Positions 1 to 4,924 of a DNA stretch of 6,252 bases are shown here, piece by piece. The DNA lies in the NCBI GenBank assembly GCA_016199025.1, contig JACQHM010000202.1:1-6252 (forward strand). Reading direction: 5' to 3'. The position numbers and the translations under genes were made by a program. Position 1 is the first letter of the stretch. Each line of letters begins with the position of its first letter. The notes under the pieces were generated by a model. It was given only the letters and a program-made list of their open reading frames with translations, was not told the origin of the DNA and searched no databases. The stretch is from Candidatus Methylomirabilota bacterium (GTDB taxonomy: Bacteria; Methylomirabilota; Methylomirabilia; Methylomirabilales; JACQHM01).

Positions 1-2
1 GC

Positions 3-68
3 CGAGCGCTTGCCGTCTCCATTGCAAGCGTGAGGGCCTTCCCCGCGAACGAAGCGGTGCAGGCTTAA
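3..68 (+). CDS. Possible 3' end of an upstream gene (partial, unidentified)
   Basis: The frame beginning at base 3 is open from the left edge to a TAA at 66-68 and gives a 21-residue tail ending ...VRAFPANEAVQA. Its composition (Ala/Val-rich, GC-rich third positions) is protein-like. A second frame is also open, to a TGA at 113-115, but its translation is rich in Cys, Arg and Ser and looks less like protein. No family can be assigned from so few residues. If real, this gene ends 43 nt before the histidine kinase start and could be in the same operon. Confidence is low because only the tail is visible. Confidence 0.3.
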   Translation, partial: RALAVSIASVRAFPANEAVQA

Positions 69-92
69 GGTGTAGCCCAAATTCCGCACCGC
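54..92 (+). repeat. Inverted repeat upstream of the kinase gene
   Basis: GCGGTGC (54-60) and GCACCGC (86-92) form a perfect 7-bp inverted repeat. A nested GGCT (62-65) / AGCC (74-77) pair lies inside it. No T-run follows, so it is not a typical intrinsic terminator. It straddles the putative upstream stop codon and lies just before the kinase Shine-Dalgarno, so an RNA hairpin that protects the upstream message end or tunes kinase translation is possible. It may also be chance. Confidence 0.3.
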
Positions 93-96
93 TGAG

Positions 97-105
97 TAAG
101 GAGGA
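97..105 (+). promoter_or_regulatory. Strong Shine-Dalgarno for the TTG-started kinase
   Basis: TAAGGAGGA is a near-perfect anti-16S match, 6 nt before the TTG at 112. It decides this start over the later in-frame ATG at 157, which lies inside the first membrane segment and has no comparable site. Confidence 0.75.
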
Positions 106-111
106 CGCTCC

Positions 112-1650
112 TTGAGGATCGGGACGAAGCTCGTCATCTCCTTGGTCTTAAGCGTCATGGTCATCATGGGCTTCTATCACTACTGGCGCCTGGCGAAGTG
201 GCGCGAGATCCTCTTCGAGCAGCGGACCCGGGAGGTTCGGATCATCGCCAGAACCCTGGAGGTGGCCATCGAGAACGCGATCAGACGAGACCAGTGGGAG
301 GATGTGGAGAGTCTCTTCCAGGAGATTAAGGGCCTAAGCGGCATCGACCGGGTGACCCTCTTTCGAGCCGACGGCAGCGTCCTGGTGGCCAGCGACCCCT
401 CGGCTGTCGGGGAGACGGCTAAAGTCCCCGGGTTCCAGCAGGTCCTGAAGACGAAGAGGCCTACCGGCTTCTTCTTGAAGGAGGAGGGCCGGAGGAGCTT
501 CCATTACCTCATCCCGATGCGCCTCGCGGGGCGGGGCACCTCCTCGGTCCTGGAGGTGGTGGCCTCGGCCTCCTTCATCGAGCAGGATCTGGCCAGGAGA
601 CAGAACGAGATTGTCCTTACCGGGGTCTTCATCGTGGTCGCCATCGCCTTCGCCGCCTGGTACCTCACCCGGCGGAACATCTCCAGGCCCATCGAGGCAC
701 TGATCCAGGGGGCCATGGCCGTTGGGAGCGGGGACCTCTCCCGCCGGATCCTGGTCAAGCGGAAGGACGAGCTGGGACACCTGGCCACCGAGTTTAACAG
801 GATGGCGGAGAACCTGGAGCGGGCCAGGGACCGGCTCCTGGAGGAGACGAGGCGGAAGCTCGATCTGGAACGACAGCTTCAGCATTCAGAGAAGCTGGCC
901 GCCGTGGGACGTCTGGCGGCGGGTTTGGCCCACGAGGTGGGCACCCCCTTGAACGTCGTCTCCGGCCGGGCGGAGTATTTGCTCCTGGAGCTTCCCGAAG
1001 GTGATCCCCAGGTGAAAAGCCTCCGGATCATCGTCGAGCAGATCGAGCGGATTAAAAGGATCATCGAGCAGCTCTTGGGGTACGCCAGGCTCCACAAGCC
1101 CCAGGTCCTTCCCGTCTCCCTCCCGGAGGTCCTGAAGAATGTCCTGGCCCTTCTGGACCATGAGATCAGGAAGCGGGAGATCACGGTGGAGATCTCCCTG
1201 CCTGATCCCCTTCCGCCGGTAGCGGGGGATCCCCACCTGTTACAGCAGGTCTTTTTAAACCTCTTCCTGAACGCCGTGGACGCCGTGCCCGAAGGGGGCC
1301 GGCTCACCGTCACCGCCAAGCTCGCGGCTCGTGAATCGGGAATCGTGGCTCGTGAATCGTTGATCGTGAATGGTGAGCTAACCCCACGGACCACGGACCA
1401 CGGACCACGGACCACGTATGGAGAGTTCATCGAAATCGCCGTGTCAGACACGGGCACAGGCATCTCGCCCGAGCACCTGCCAAGGATCTTCGATCCCTTC
1501 TTCACGACCAAGAAACCGGGGGAAGGGACGGGCCTCGGCCTGTCCGTCGTCTACGGCATCGTCAGGGATCATGGGGGGAGTATCGCGGTGAACAGCGAGG
1601 TGGGGAAAGGGACAACCTTTACCTTAAGTCTCCCGGCGTACAACCTGTAG
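112..1650 (+). CDS. Membrane sensor histidine kinase (NtrB/AtoS-like)
   Basis: A 512-residue transmembrane sensor kinase that should autophosphorylate on His and pass phosphate to the NtrC-type regulator encoded next. Residues about 7-22 are TM1. About 23-165 form an extracytoplasmic sensor domain with a Cache/PAS-like strand pattern (VTLFRADGSVLVASDP, 81-96). About 166-184 are TM2, followed by a HAMP linker (about 185-237) and a coiled coil. The H-box GLAHEVGTPLN places the phospho-acceptor at His274. The N-box FLNLFLNAVDAV has Asn387, the G1 box is DTGTGI (446-451), the F-box is IFDPFFTTK (459-467), and the G2 box is GEGTGLGLSVVYG (470-482), so all catalytic motifs are intact. The oddity is residues 406-435, encoded by 7-nt repeat arrays and inserted in the hairpin between N-box and G1. 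The TTG start is supported by its Shine-Dalgarno. The stop codon TAG is part of the palindromic element at 1647-1699. The sensed signal cannot be read from the sequence. Confidence 0.93.
   Translation: MRIGTKLVISLVLSVMVIMGFYHYWRLAKWREILFEQRTREVRIIARTLEVAIENAIRRDQWEDVESLFQEIKGLSGIDRVTLFRADGSVLVASDPSAVGETAKVPGFQQVLKTKRPTGFFLKEEGRRSFHYLIPMRLAGRGTSSVLEVVASASFIEQDLARRQNEIVLTGVFIVVAIAFAAWYLTRRNISRPIEALIQGAMAVGSGDLSRRILVKRKDELGHLATEFNRMAENLERARDRLLEETRRKLDLERQLQHSEKLAAVGRLAAGLAHEVGTPLNVVSGRAEYLLLELPEGDPQVKSLRIIVEQIERIKRIIEQLLGYARLHKPQVLPVSLPEVLKNVLALLDHEIRKREITVEISLPDPLPPVAGDPHLLQQVFLNLFLNAVDAVPEGGRLTVTAKLAARESGIVARESLIVNGELTPRTTDHGPRTTYGEFIEIAVSDTGTGISPEHLPRIFDPFFTTKKPGEGTGLGLSVVYGIVRDHGGSIAVNSEVGKGTTFTLSLPAYNL
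1327..1375 (+). repeat. Heptanucleotide repeat array A (7 imperfect copies)
   Basis: Seven consecutive 7-nt units: GCTCGTG, AATCGGG, AATCGTG, GCTCGTG, AATCGTT, GATCGTG, AATGGTG (approximate consensus AATCGTG). The array lies inside the kinase gene and is read in frame as residues 406-422. Because 7 is not a multiple of 3, successive units are read in rotating frames, and no stop arises in the used frame. Similar (A/G)(A/C)TCGTG heptamers are, from memory, common in intergenic DNA of several GC-rich bacteria; that recollection was not checked. Confidence 0.85.
1384..1416 (+). repeat. Heptanucleotide repeat array B (CCACGGA, 4.7 copies)
   Basis: Four exact tandem CCACGGA units (1384-1390, 1391-1397, 1398-1404, 1405-1411) followed by CCACG (1412-1416). 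The array begins 8 nt after array A. It is translated in frame as PRTTDHGPRTT, a 7-residue period that follows from 3 x 7 nt. With array A and the linker the block spans 1327-1416, exactly 90 nt, so the kinase frame is kept. Confidence 0.93.
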
Positions 1651-1699
1651 GGGCGCGATTTCTCGCGCCTGATGTGAGCGTCATGAATGACGCCCCTAC
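1647..1699 (+). repeat. Two-hairpin palindromic repeat element at the kinase/regulator junction
   Basis: The outer arms GTAGGGGCG (1647-1655) and CGCCCCTAC (1691-1699) are perfect 9-bp inverted repeats. Inside are hairpin A, GGCGCGA (1652-1658) / TCGCGCC (1663-1669) with a 4-nt loop, and hairpin B, GCGTCA (1678-1683) / TGACGC (1688-1693) with loop TGAA. A fold with outer stem GTAGG/CCTAC plus both hairpins uses most of the element. The kinase stop TAG (1648-1650) lies in the left arm. The candidate regulator starts GTG 1674 and ATG 1683 lie inside, and ATG 1704 lies just beyond. GTAGGGGCG-type termini are, from memory, typical of non-autonomous palindromic repeats scattered in several bacterial phyla. 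Confidence 0.8.
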
Positions 1700-3065
1700 G
1701 GCGATGGGCGAAGCCATCAAGATTCTTGTCGTTGATAACGACCAGGAGATGGTGGATCTCCTGATGGAGTACCTTTCCAGGGAGGGGTATGCCGTTATCG
1801 CAGCGAAGAGCGGGCAGGAGGCCCTGGGAAGGCTCAGCGAGGTCCCCTTCGATATGGTGGTCTCAGACCTGAAGATGGAGGGGATAGATGGGATGGGGGT
1901 GCTGAAGGCTGTCAAAAGGGTCTGCCCCGAGACTCCCGTCATCCTCATCACGGCCTTTGGCACCATCGAATCGGCCATCGAGGCCATCAAGGAGGGGGCC
2001 TTTCATTACCTGACGAAGCCGTTTAAGCTCGGCGAGCTGAAGGTGACCATCGAGCGGGCTCTGGAGCACAAGAGGCTCCGGGAGGAGAACGTCCGTCTCC
2101 GAAGGGAGGTGGAGGGGCGGTACCGGTTCGGGAATATCATCGGGAGGAGCCGGCGGATGCAGGAGCTGTTCGAGCTGATCCCCGCCGTGGCGGCGTCGGT
2201 CTCGAACGTGTTGATCACCGGGGAGAGTGGCACAGGAAAGGAGCTGATCGCCAAGGCCATCCACTACAATAGCCCCCGTAAGGAGAGGCCTTTCCTCCCC
2301 ATCAACTGCGCGGCCCTCCCGGAGCAGCTCCTGGAGAGCGAACTCTTCGGCCATGTGAAGGGGGCCTTCACCGGGGCCTATGTCTCCAGGAAGGGGCTCA
2401 TCGAGGAGGCTGAGGGCGGCACCCTCTTTCTGGACGAGGTTGGAGACCTGTCGCTTTCCCTCCAGGCGAAGCTCCTCCGGGTCCTCCAGGAGAAGGAGGT
2501 CAGACCCGTGGGGGGGCGCGAGAGTGTCAAGGTGGACGTTCGCTTTATCGCCGCCACGAATCGGGACCTTCGGAGGATGATCGGGGAGGGTACCTTCCGG
2601 GACGACCTCTACTACCGGCTGGCGGTCATTCCCGTTCCTGTCCCCCCTTTACGGGAGAGGCTGGAAGATCTTCCTCTACTGGTGGACCGCTTCTTGAAGA
2701 AATACGCCGAGGCCTCTGGGAAAGCGGCCCCGGAGATCTCGCAGGCGGCATTGGGGCTCCTCCTCAAGCAGCCCTGGCGGGGAAACGTCAGGGAGCTGGA
2801 GAACGTCGTCGAGGCGGCGGTTGCCCTCTCGAAGGGGCCGATCATCAATGCTTCCGAGCTGACACCTTTCCTTCTAGCCGCCGTGGAGAAACCATCAGAA
2901 GAACTCCTCGTCACCTTGAGGGAACTGGAGCGAGGCTACATCGCGAAGGTCCTGGAGATGACGGGGGGGAATAAGAAAGAGGCCGCAAAGATCTTGGGAA
3001 TCAGCCGCAAGACCCTCTACAGGAAGCTCCTGTCCCCAATTGACCCACCGGGGTTCAAAAGGTAA
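1674..3065 (+). CDS. NtrC-family sigma-54-dependent response regulator
   Basis: A cytoplasmic transcription activator, 463 residues from GTG 1674, and the likely partner of the preceding kinase. Receiver domain (about 14-130): acidic pair D21/D23, phospho-acceptor D65, T93 and K115. AAA+ sigma-54 interaction domain (about 153-385): Walker A GESGTGKE (183-190), the sigma-54-contacting GAFTGA (230-235), Walker B GGTLFLDEV (248-256), arginine-finger segment FRDDLYYRL (308-316) and sensor II RGNVRELEN (369-377). Fis-type helix-turn-helix: NKKEAAKILGISRKTLYRKL (433-452). The start is uncertain. GTG 1674, ATG 1683 and ATG 1704 all lack a Shine-Dalgarno, and residues 1-9 of the longest form are translated palindromic repeat. 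ATG 1704 (MGEAIKILVVDND) fits the family best; translation may depend on re-initiation after the kinase stop 23-53 nt upstream. The tail after the HTH (SPIDPPGFKR) overlaps one arm of a long inverted repeat. Confidence 0.95.
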   Translation: MSVMNDAPTAMGEAIKILVVDNDQEMVDLLMEYLSREGYAVIAAKSGQEALGRLSEVPFDMVVSDLKMEGIDGMGVLKAVKRVCPETPVILITAFGTIESAIEAIKEGAFHYLTKPFKLGELKVTIERALEHKRLREENVRLRREVEGRYRFGNIIGRSRRMQELFELIPAVAASVSNVLITGESGTGKELIAKAIHYNSPRKERPFLPINCAALPEQLLESELFGHVKGAFTGAYVSRKGLIEEAEGGTLFLDEVGDLSLSLQAKLLRVLQEKEVRPVGGRESVKVDVRFIAATNRDLRRMIGEGTFRDDLYYRLAVIPVPVPPLRERLEDLPLLVDRFLKKYAEASGKAAPEISQAALGLLLKQPWRGNVRELENVVEAAVALSKGPIINASELTPFLLAAVEKPSEELLVTLRELERGYIAKVLEMTGGNKKEAAKILGISRKTLYRKLLSPIDPPGFKR

Positions 3066-3121
3066 CACGCTAAGCCTTTAGGAAATCACGGGATTTTTGT
3101 CCAAGCCATCCCGGTGGGTCA
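3041..3121 (+). repeat. 12-bp inverted repeat spanning the end of the activator gene
   Basis: TGACCCACCGGG (3041-3052, inside the last codons of the activator gene) and CCCGGTGGGTCA (3110-3121) are perfect 12-bp inverted repeats 57 nt apart. A third TGACCC half-site follows at 3125-3130. With the sigma-54 promoter downstream, the spaced half-sites suit paired activator-binding sites. As RNA the two arms could instead form a long-range stem at the 3' end of the kinase-regulator message. The two readings cannot be separated from sequence alone. Confidence 0.7.
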
Positions 3122-3130
3122 GGATGACCC
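3116..3130 (+). promoter_or_regulatory. Candidate upstream activator site for the NtrC-type regulator
   Basis: GGGTCA-GGA-TGACCC is a perfect 6-bp palindrome with a 3-nt centre. It is centred about 85 bp upstream of the start point predicted from the sigma-54 promoter at 3181-3197, the usual distance for an enhancer bound by a Fis-type HTH dimer. Its left half shares sequence with the 12-bp inverted repeat arms. That the neighbouring activator binds it is inference. Confidence 0.5.
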
Positions 3131-3152
3131 CCCTCCTTTCCCCTTCTCGATT

Positions 3153-3165
3153 TAACCCATTGATT
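3153..3165 (-). promoter_or_regulatory. Consensus-matching IHF-like site
   Basis: The + strand reads TAACCCATTGATT, which is the reverse complement of the IHF consensus WATCAANNNNTTR with every specified position matched. It lies between the candidate activator palindrome (3116-3130) and the -24/-12 element, at about -55 to -43 from the predicted start point. This is the standard place for DNA bending that brings the activator to sigma-54 polymerase. Whether the organism encodes IHF is not visible here. Confidence 0.55.
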
Positions 3166-3180
3166 TGCAAGGATTTGACC

Positions 3181-3197
3181 TTGGAACATTTCTTGCG
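3181..3197 (+). promoter_or_regulatory. Sigma-54 (-24/-12) promoter
   Basis: TTGGAACATTTCTTGCG carries the invariant GG (3183-3184) and GC (3195-3196) exactly 10 nt apart. It matches the consensus TGGCACG-N4-TTGCW except for A in place of the first C, A in place of the last G of the -24 box, and G in place of W at the end. The predicted start point is near 3208, giving a leader of about 29 nt before the GTG at 3237. An NtrC-type activator gene lies immediately upstream. No sigma-70-like promoter is evident in the same gap. Confidence 0.75.
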
Positions 3198-3223
3198 ATA
3201 AGCTGAAGATGAGAAACAGAAGC

Positions 3224-3230
3224 GAGGAGG
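3224..3230 (+). promoter_or_regulatory. Shine-Dalgarno deciding the GTG start of the receiver gene
   Basis: GAGGAGG lies 6 nt before GTG 3237. It fixes this as the start and gives the short METKVKILIVDDD leader usual for receiver domains. Confidence 0.75.
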
Positions 3231-3236
3231 GACACC

Positions 3237-3623
3237 GTGGAGACCAAGGTCAAGATCCTCATTGTGGACGATGATCAGGAGATGCTCCGGCTCCTCCAGG
3301 ACGTTTTGGTACGCGAGGGCTATGCCGTGAGCTTGACCCAGGACGGCTCCGAGGCCCTGATCAAACTTCGGGGAGAACCGTACGACTTCATCATCCTGGA
3401 CAATGTGATGCCGGGACTCAATGGGCTGGAGCTTTTACCTGGCATAAAGGTCCTTCAGCCAGATGCGAATGTGATTCTCATCACGGCCTTTGGCGACCGG
3501 GAGACCGCCCTGGCGGCCATGGGGAAGGGGGCCACGGCGTATCTGGCGAAGCCCTTTGGGATGTCGGTCCTCATCCAGATGATCAAGAAAACGCTGGAGC
3601 AGAGGGCCAGCGCAGCCTCCTGA
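3237..3623 (+). CDS. Stand-alone receiver (CheY/Spo0F-like response regulator)
   Basis: A 128-residue single-domain response regulator with no output domain. The fold signatures are complete: acidic cluster D11-D12-D13, phospho-acceptor D55 in IILDNVMPG, the conserved T83 in LITAFG and K105 in AKPF. The first helix and strands closely resemble those of the neighbouring activator's receiver (DDDQEMLRLL...REGYAV against DNDQEMVDLL...REGYAV), so the two probably arose by duplication. It is the first gene downstream of the sigma-54 promoter. Plausible roles, all inference, are a phosphate sink or competitor for the upstream kinase, a phosphorelay intermediate, or a protein-protein regulator of the downstream enzymes. 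The stop codon is 79 nt before the gpgS ATG, so read-through is possible. Confidence 0.92.
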   Translation: METKVKILIVDDDQEMLRLLQDVLVREGYAVSLTQDGSEALIKLRGEPYDFIILDNVMPGLNGLELLPGIKVLQPDANVILITAFGDRETALAAMGKGATAYLAKPFGMSVLIQMIKKTLEQRASAAS

Positions 3624-3627
3624 TTCC

Positions 3628-3661
3628 GCCGTCGAAATTCTGGCGTTTATTTGTTGACGGC
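3628..3661 (+). repeat. Inverted repeat in the receiver-gpgS gap
   Basis: GCCGTC (3628-3633) pairs with GACGGC (3656-3661), extendable by a G-U and an A-U pair, leaving an 18-nt loop. No T-run follows directly (a short T-tract, 3685-3689, is 23 nt away). It may be a leader hairpin or weak attenuator between the receiver and gpgS. It is too modest to call a terminator. Confidence 0.3.
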
Positions 3662-3692
3662 TCGTTGCCGATCGCTGACCACTGTTTTTCTT

Positions 3693-3699
3693 GGAGGGG
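3693..3699 (+). promoter_or_regulatory. Shine-Dalgarno deciding the gpgS start
   Basis: GGAGGGG lies 3 nt before ATG 3703 (5 nt counted from its GGAGG core). An in-frame TTG at 3691 overlaps this motif and so is unlikely to be the start. The ATG yields MSDFHQTGLITTLHRLG. Confidence 0.7.
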
Positions 3700-3702
3700 C
3701 TG

Positions 3703-4911
3703 ATGAGCGACTTCCATCAGACGGGACTCATCACGACGCTCCACCGGCTCGGAGCGCCAAACCTTGAACAATTGGAAAAAGAACTGGAGGAGACCCTCTT
3801 GCTCCGGCCTATTGCCCTTGTCCTCCCTAGCCTCTACTCCGAGCTGCAAGGGGAGGCGATGCCCTGGATTGTTGAGGAGCTTTCCCAGGTTCGCTACCTC
3901 CGGGAGATTGTCATCTCGTTGGGCCGGGCCGGGAAGGAGGAGTTCGAGCGGGCTAAGGAGTTCTTCGCCATCCTCCCGCAGGGGCCCAGGATTGTGTGGA
4001 ACAACGGGCCCCGGATCCAGGCCCTCTACCAGCTCCTCCAGGAACACGGCGTCTCGGCGGGGCCCGATGGGAAGGGGCGATCGGCCTGGATGGCCTTCGG
4101 CTACGTCTTAGCCCGGGGCCAGAGCGATGTCATCGCCCTCCACGACTGCGACATCGTGACCTACAGCCGAGAACTTCTGGCCAGGCTCTGCTATCCTGTG
4201 GCCAACCCGAAGCTGGCCTTCGAGTTCTGTAAGGGCTACTACAGCCGGGTGACCGATCGCCTCCACGGCCGGGCGACCAGGCTCCTGGTGACTCCCCTGA
4301 TCCGGGCCCTCCAGCGGATGATCGGCTATCAGCCCTTCCTGGTCTACCTGGATAGCTTCCGGTACCCGCTGGCCGGGGAGTTCGCCATGATCGCGGATCT
4401 CGCCCGGGTGAACCGGATCCCGTGGGATTGGGGGTTAGAGGTCGGGGTCTTGGCCGAGGTCTATCGGAACTGCGCCATCGGCCGGGTCTGTCAGGTGGAC
4501 CTCCTGGATACCTACGAGCATAAACATCAGGTCCTTTCCCCGGACGACCCGACGAAAGGCCTCATGCGGATGGCCGTGGACATCACCAAGAGCCTCCTCC
4601 GGACCCTGGCGGAGGAGGGGGTTCCCATCTCCGACAGTCTTCTGAAGACCCTTCCGGTAGCCTACCTCCGCTCTGCCAGGGATATGATGAGCCGGTACCA
4701 GAACGATGCCTACATCAACAGCCTCCGCTTTGACCAGCATGAGGAAGGGATGGCGCTGGAGGCCTTCGCCCAGGCGATCCGTTTTGCCAGTGAAGAGTTT
4801 GTGGCCGACCCCTTGAGCGTTCCTTTGATCCCCAACTGGAACCGGGTCCTCTCCGCCATCCCCGACTTCTTCGCCAGGCTTCGAGAGGCCGTGGACCTGG
4901 ACAATGGATAA
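3703..4911 (+). CDS. gpgS: Glucosyl-3-phosphoglycerate synthase (GT81 family)
   Basis: A 402-residue GT-A fold glycosyltransferase expected to transfer glucose from an NDP-glucose to 3-phosphoglycerate, giving glucosyl-3-phosphoglycerate, precursor of the compatible solute glucosylglycerate. It aligns by eye with GpgS landmarks: GKG (123-125) after the nucleotide-binding strands; the metal/nucleotide motif HDCDI with D148 and D150 (DSD in mycobacterial GpgS); CKGYYSR (176-182); GRATRLLVTPL (189-199); GEFAM (225-229); WGLEVGVL (243-250); and EHKHQ (272-276), the region supplying a metal-ligand histidine in the family. At about 400 residues it is the long non-actinobacterial form, with an extra helical C-terminal region after about 285. 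There is no signal peptide or membrane segment, so it is cytosolic. It leads a tight operon with the DUF5752-like gene and treT. Donor specificity (glucose or mannose) is not certain from sequence. Confidence 0.85.
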   Translation: MSDFHQTGLITTLHRLGAPNLEQLEKELEETLLLRPIALVLPSLYSELQGEAMPWIVEELSQVRYLREIVISLGRAGKEEFERAKEFFAILPQGPRIVWNNGPRIQALYQLLQEHGVSAGPDGKGRSAWMAFGYVLARGQSDVIALHDCDIVTYSRELLARLCYPVANPKLAFEFCKGYYSRVTDRLHGRATRLLVTPLIRALQRMIGYQPFLVYLDSFRYPLAGEFAMIADLARVNRIPWDWGLEVGVLAEVYRNCAIGRVCQVDLLDTYEHKHQVLSPDDPTKGLMRMAVDITKSLLRTLAEEGVPISDSLLKTLPVAYLRSARDMMSRYQNDAYINSLRFDQHEEGMALEAFAQAIRFASEEFVADPLSVPLIPNWNRVLSAIPDFFARLREAVDLDNG

Positions 4912-4920
4912 GGGGGAGGA
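4912..4920 (+). promoter_or_regulatory. Shine-Dalgarno deciding the DUF5752 gene start
   Basis: GGGGGAGGA begins directly after the gpgS stop and its end is 4 nt from ATG 4925. The earlier in-frame ATG at 4904, which overlaps the gpgS end by 8 nt, has no ribosome site at a suitable distance, so 4925 is preferred. Confidence 0.6.
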
Positions 4921-4924
4921 AGGA

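Noticed and set aside
2..115. Upstream gene tail in the second frame, overlapping the kinase start by TTGA
   Set aside because: The frame is open from the edge to 115, but its translation is rich in Cys, Arg and Ser and unlike a protein tail. The frame ending at 68 is more plausible, and neither can be identified.
334..885. Long antisense open frame within the kinase gene (and similar ones at 879-1511, 1863-2354, 3583-4047, 4435-4947, 5048-5410)
   Set aside because: They lie wholly or largely opposite well-supported genes, have low-complexity Pro/Arg/Gly/Leu-rich translations typical of GC-rich shadow frames, and show no recognisable domain.
1327..1416. CRISPR-like array or evidence of a broken kinase gene
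   Set aside because: The units are 7 nt with no spacers, so it is not CRISPR. The block is exactly 90 nt, the frame continues, and the N, G1, F and G2 boxes are intact, so the gene is not a pseudogene on sequence grounds.
3041..3121. Intrinsic terminator after the activator gene
   Set aside because: The 12-bp arms are 57 nt apart and no U-run follows the right arm. The small AAATC/GATTT stem near 3083-3096, which does precede a few T's, is too weak to call.
3641..3657. Second sigma-54 promoter before gpgS (TGGCGT followed by TGTTGA)
   Set aside because: The -24-like TGGC is present but there is no GC 10 nt after the GG (TT is found instead), so the essential -12 element is missing.
3654..3682. 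Sigma-70 promoter with -35 TTGACG before gpgS
   Set aside because: At 17-nt spacing the -10 position reads GACCAC, which is unlike TATAAT; nearby spacings give nothing better.
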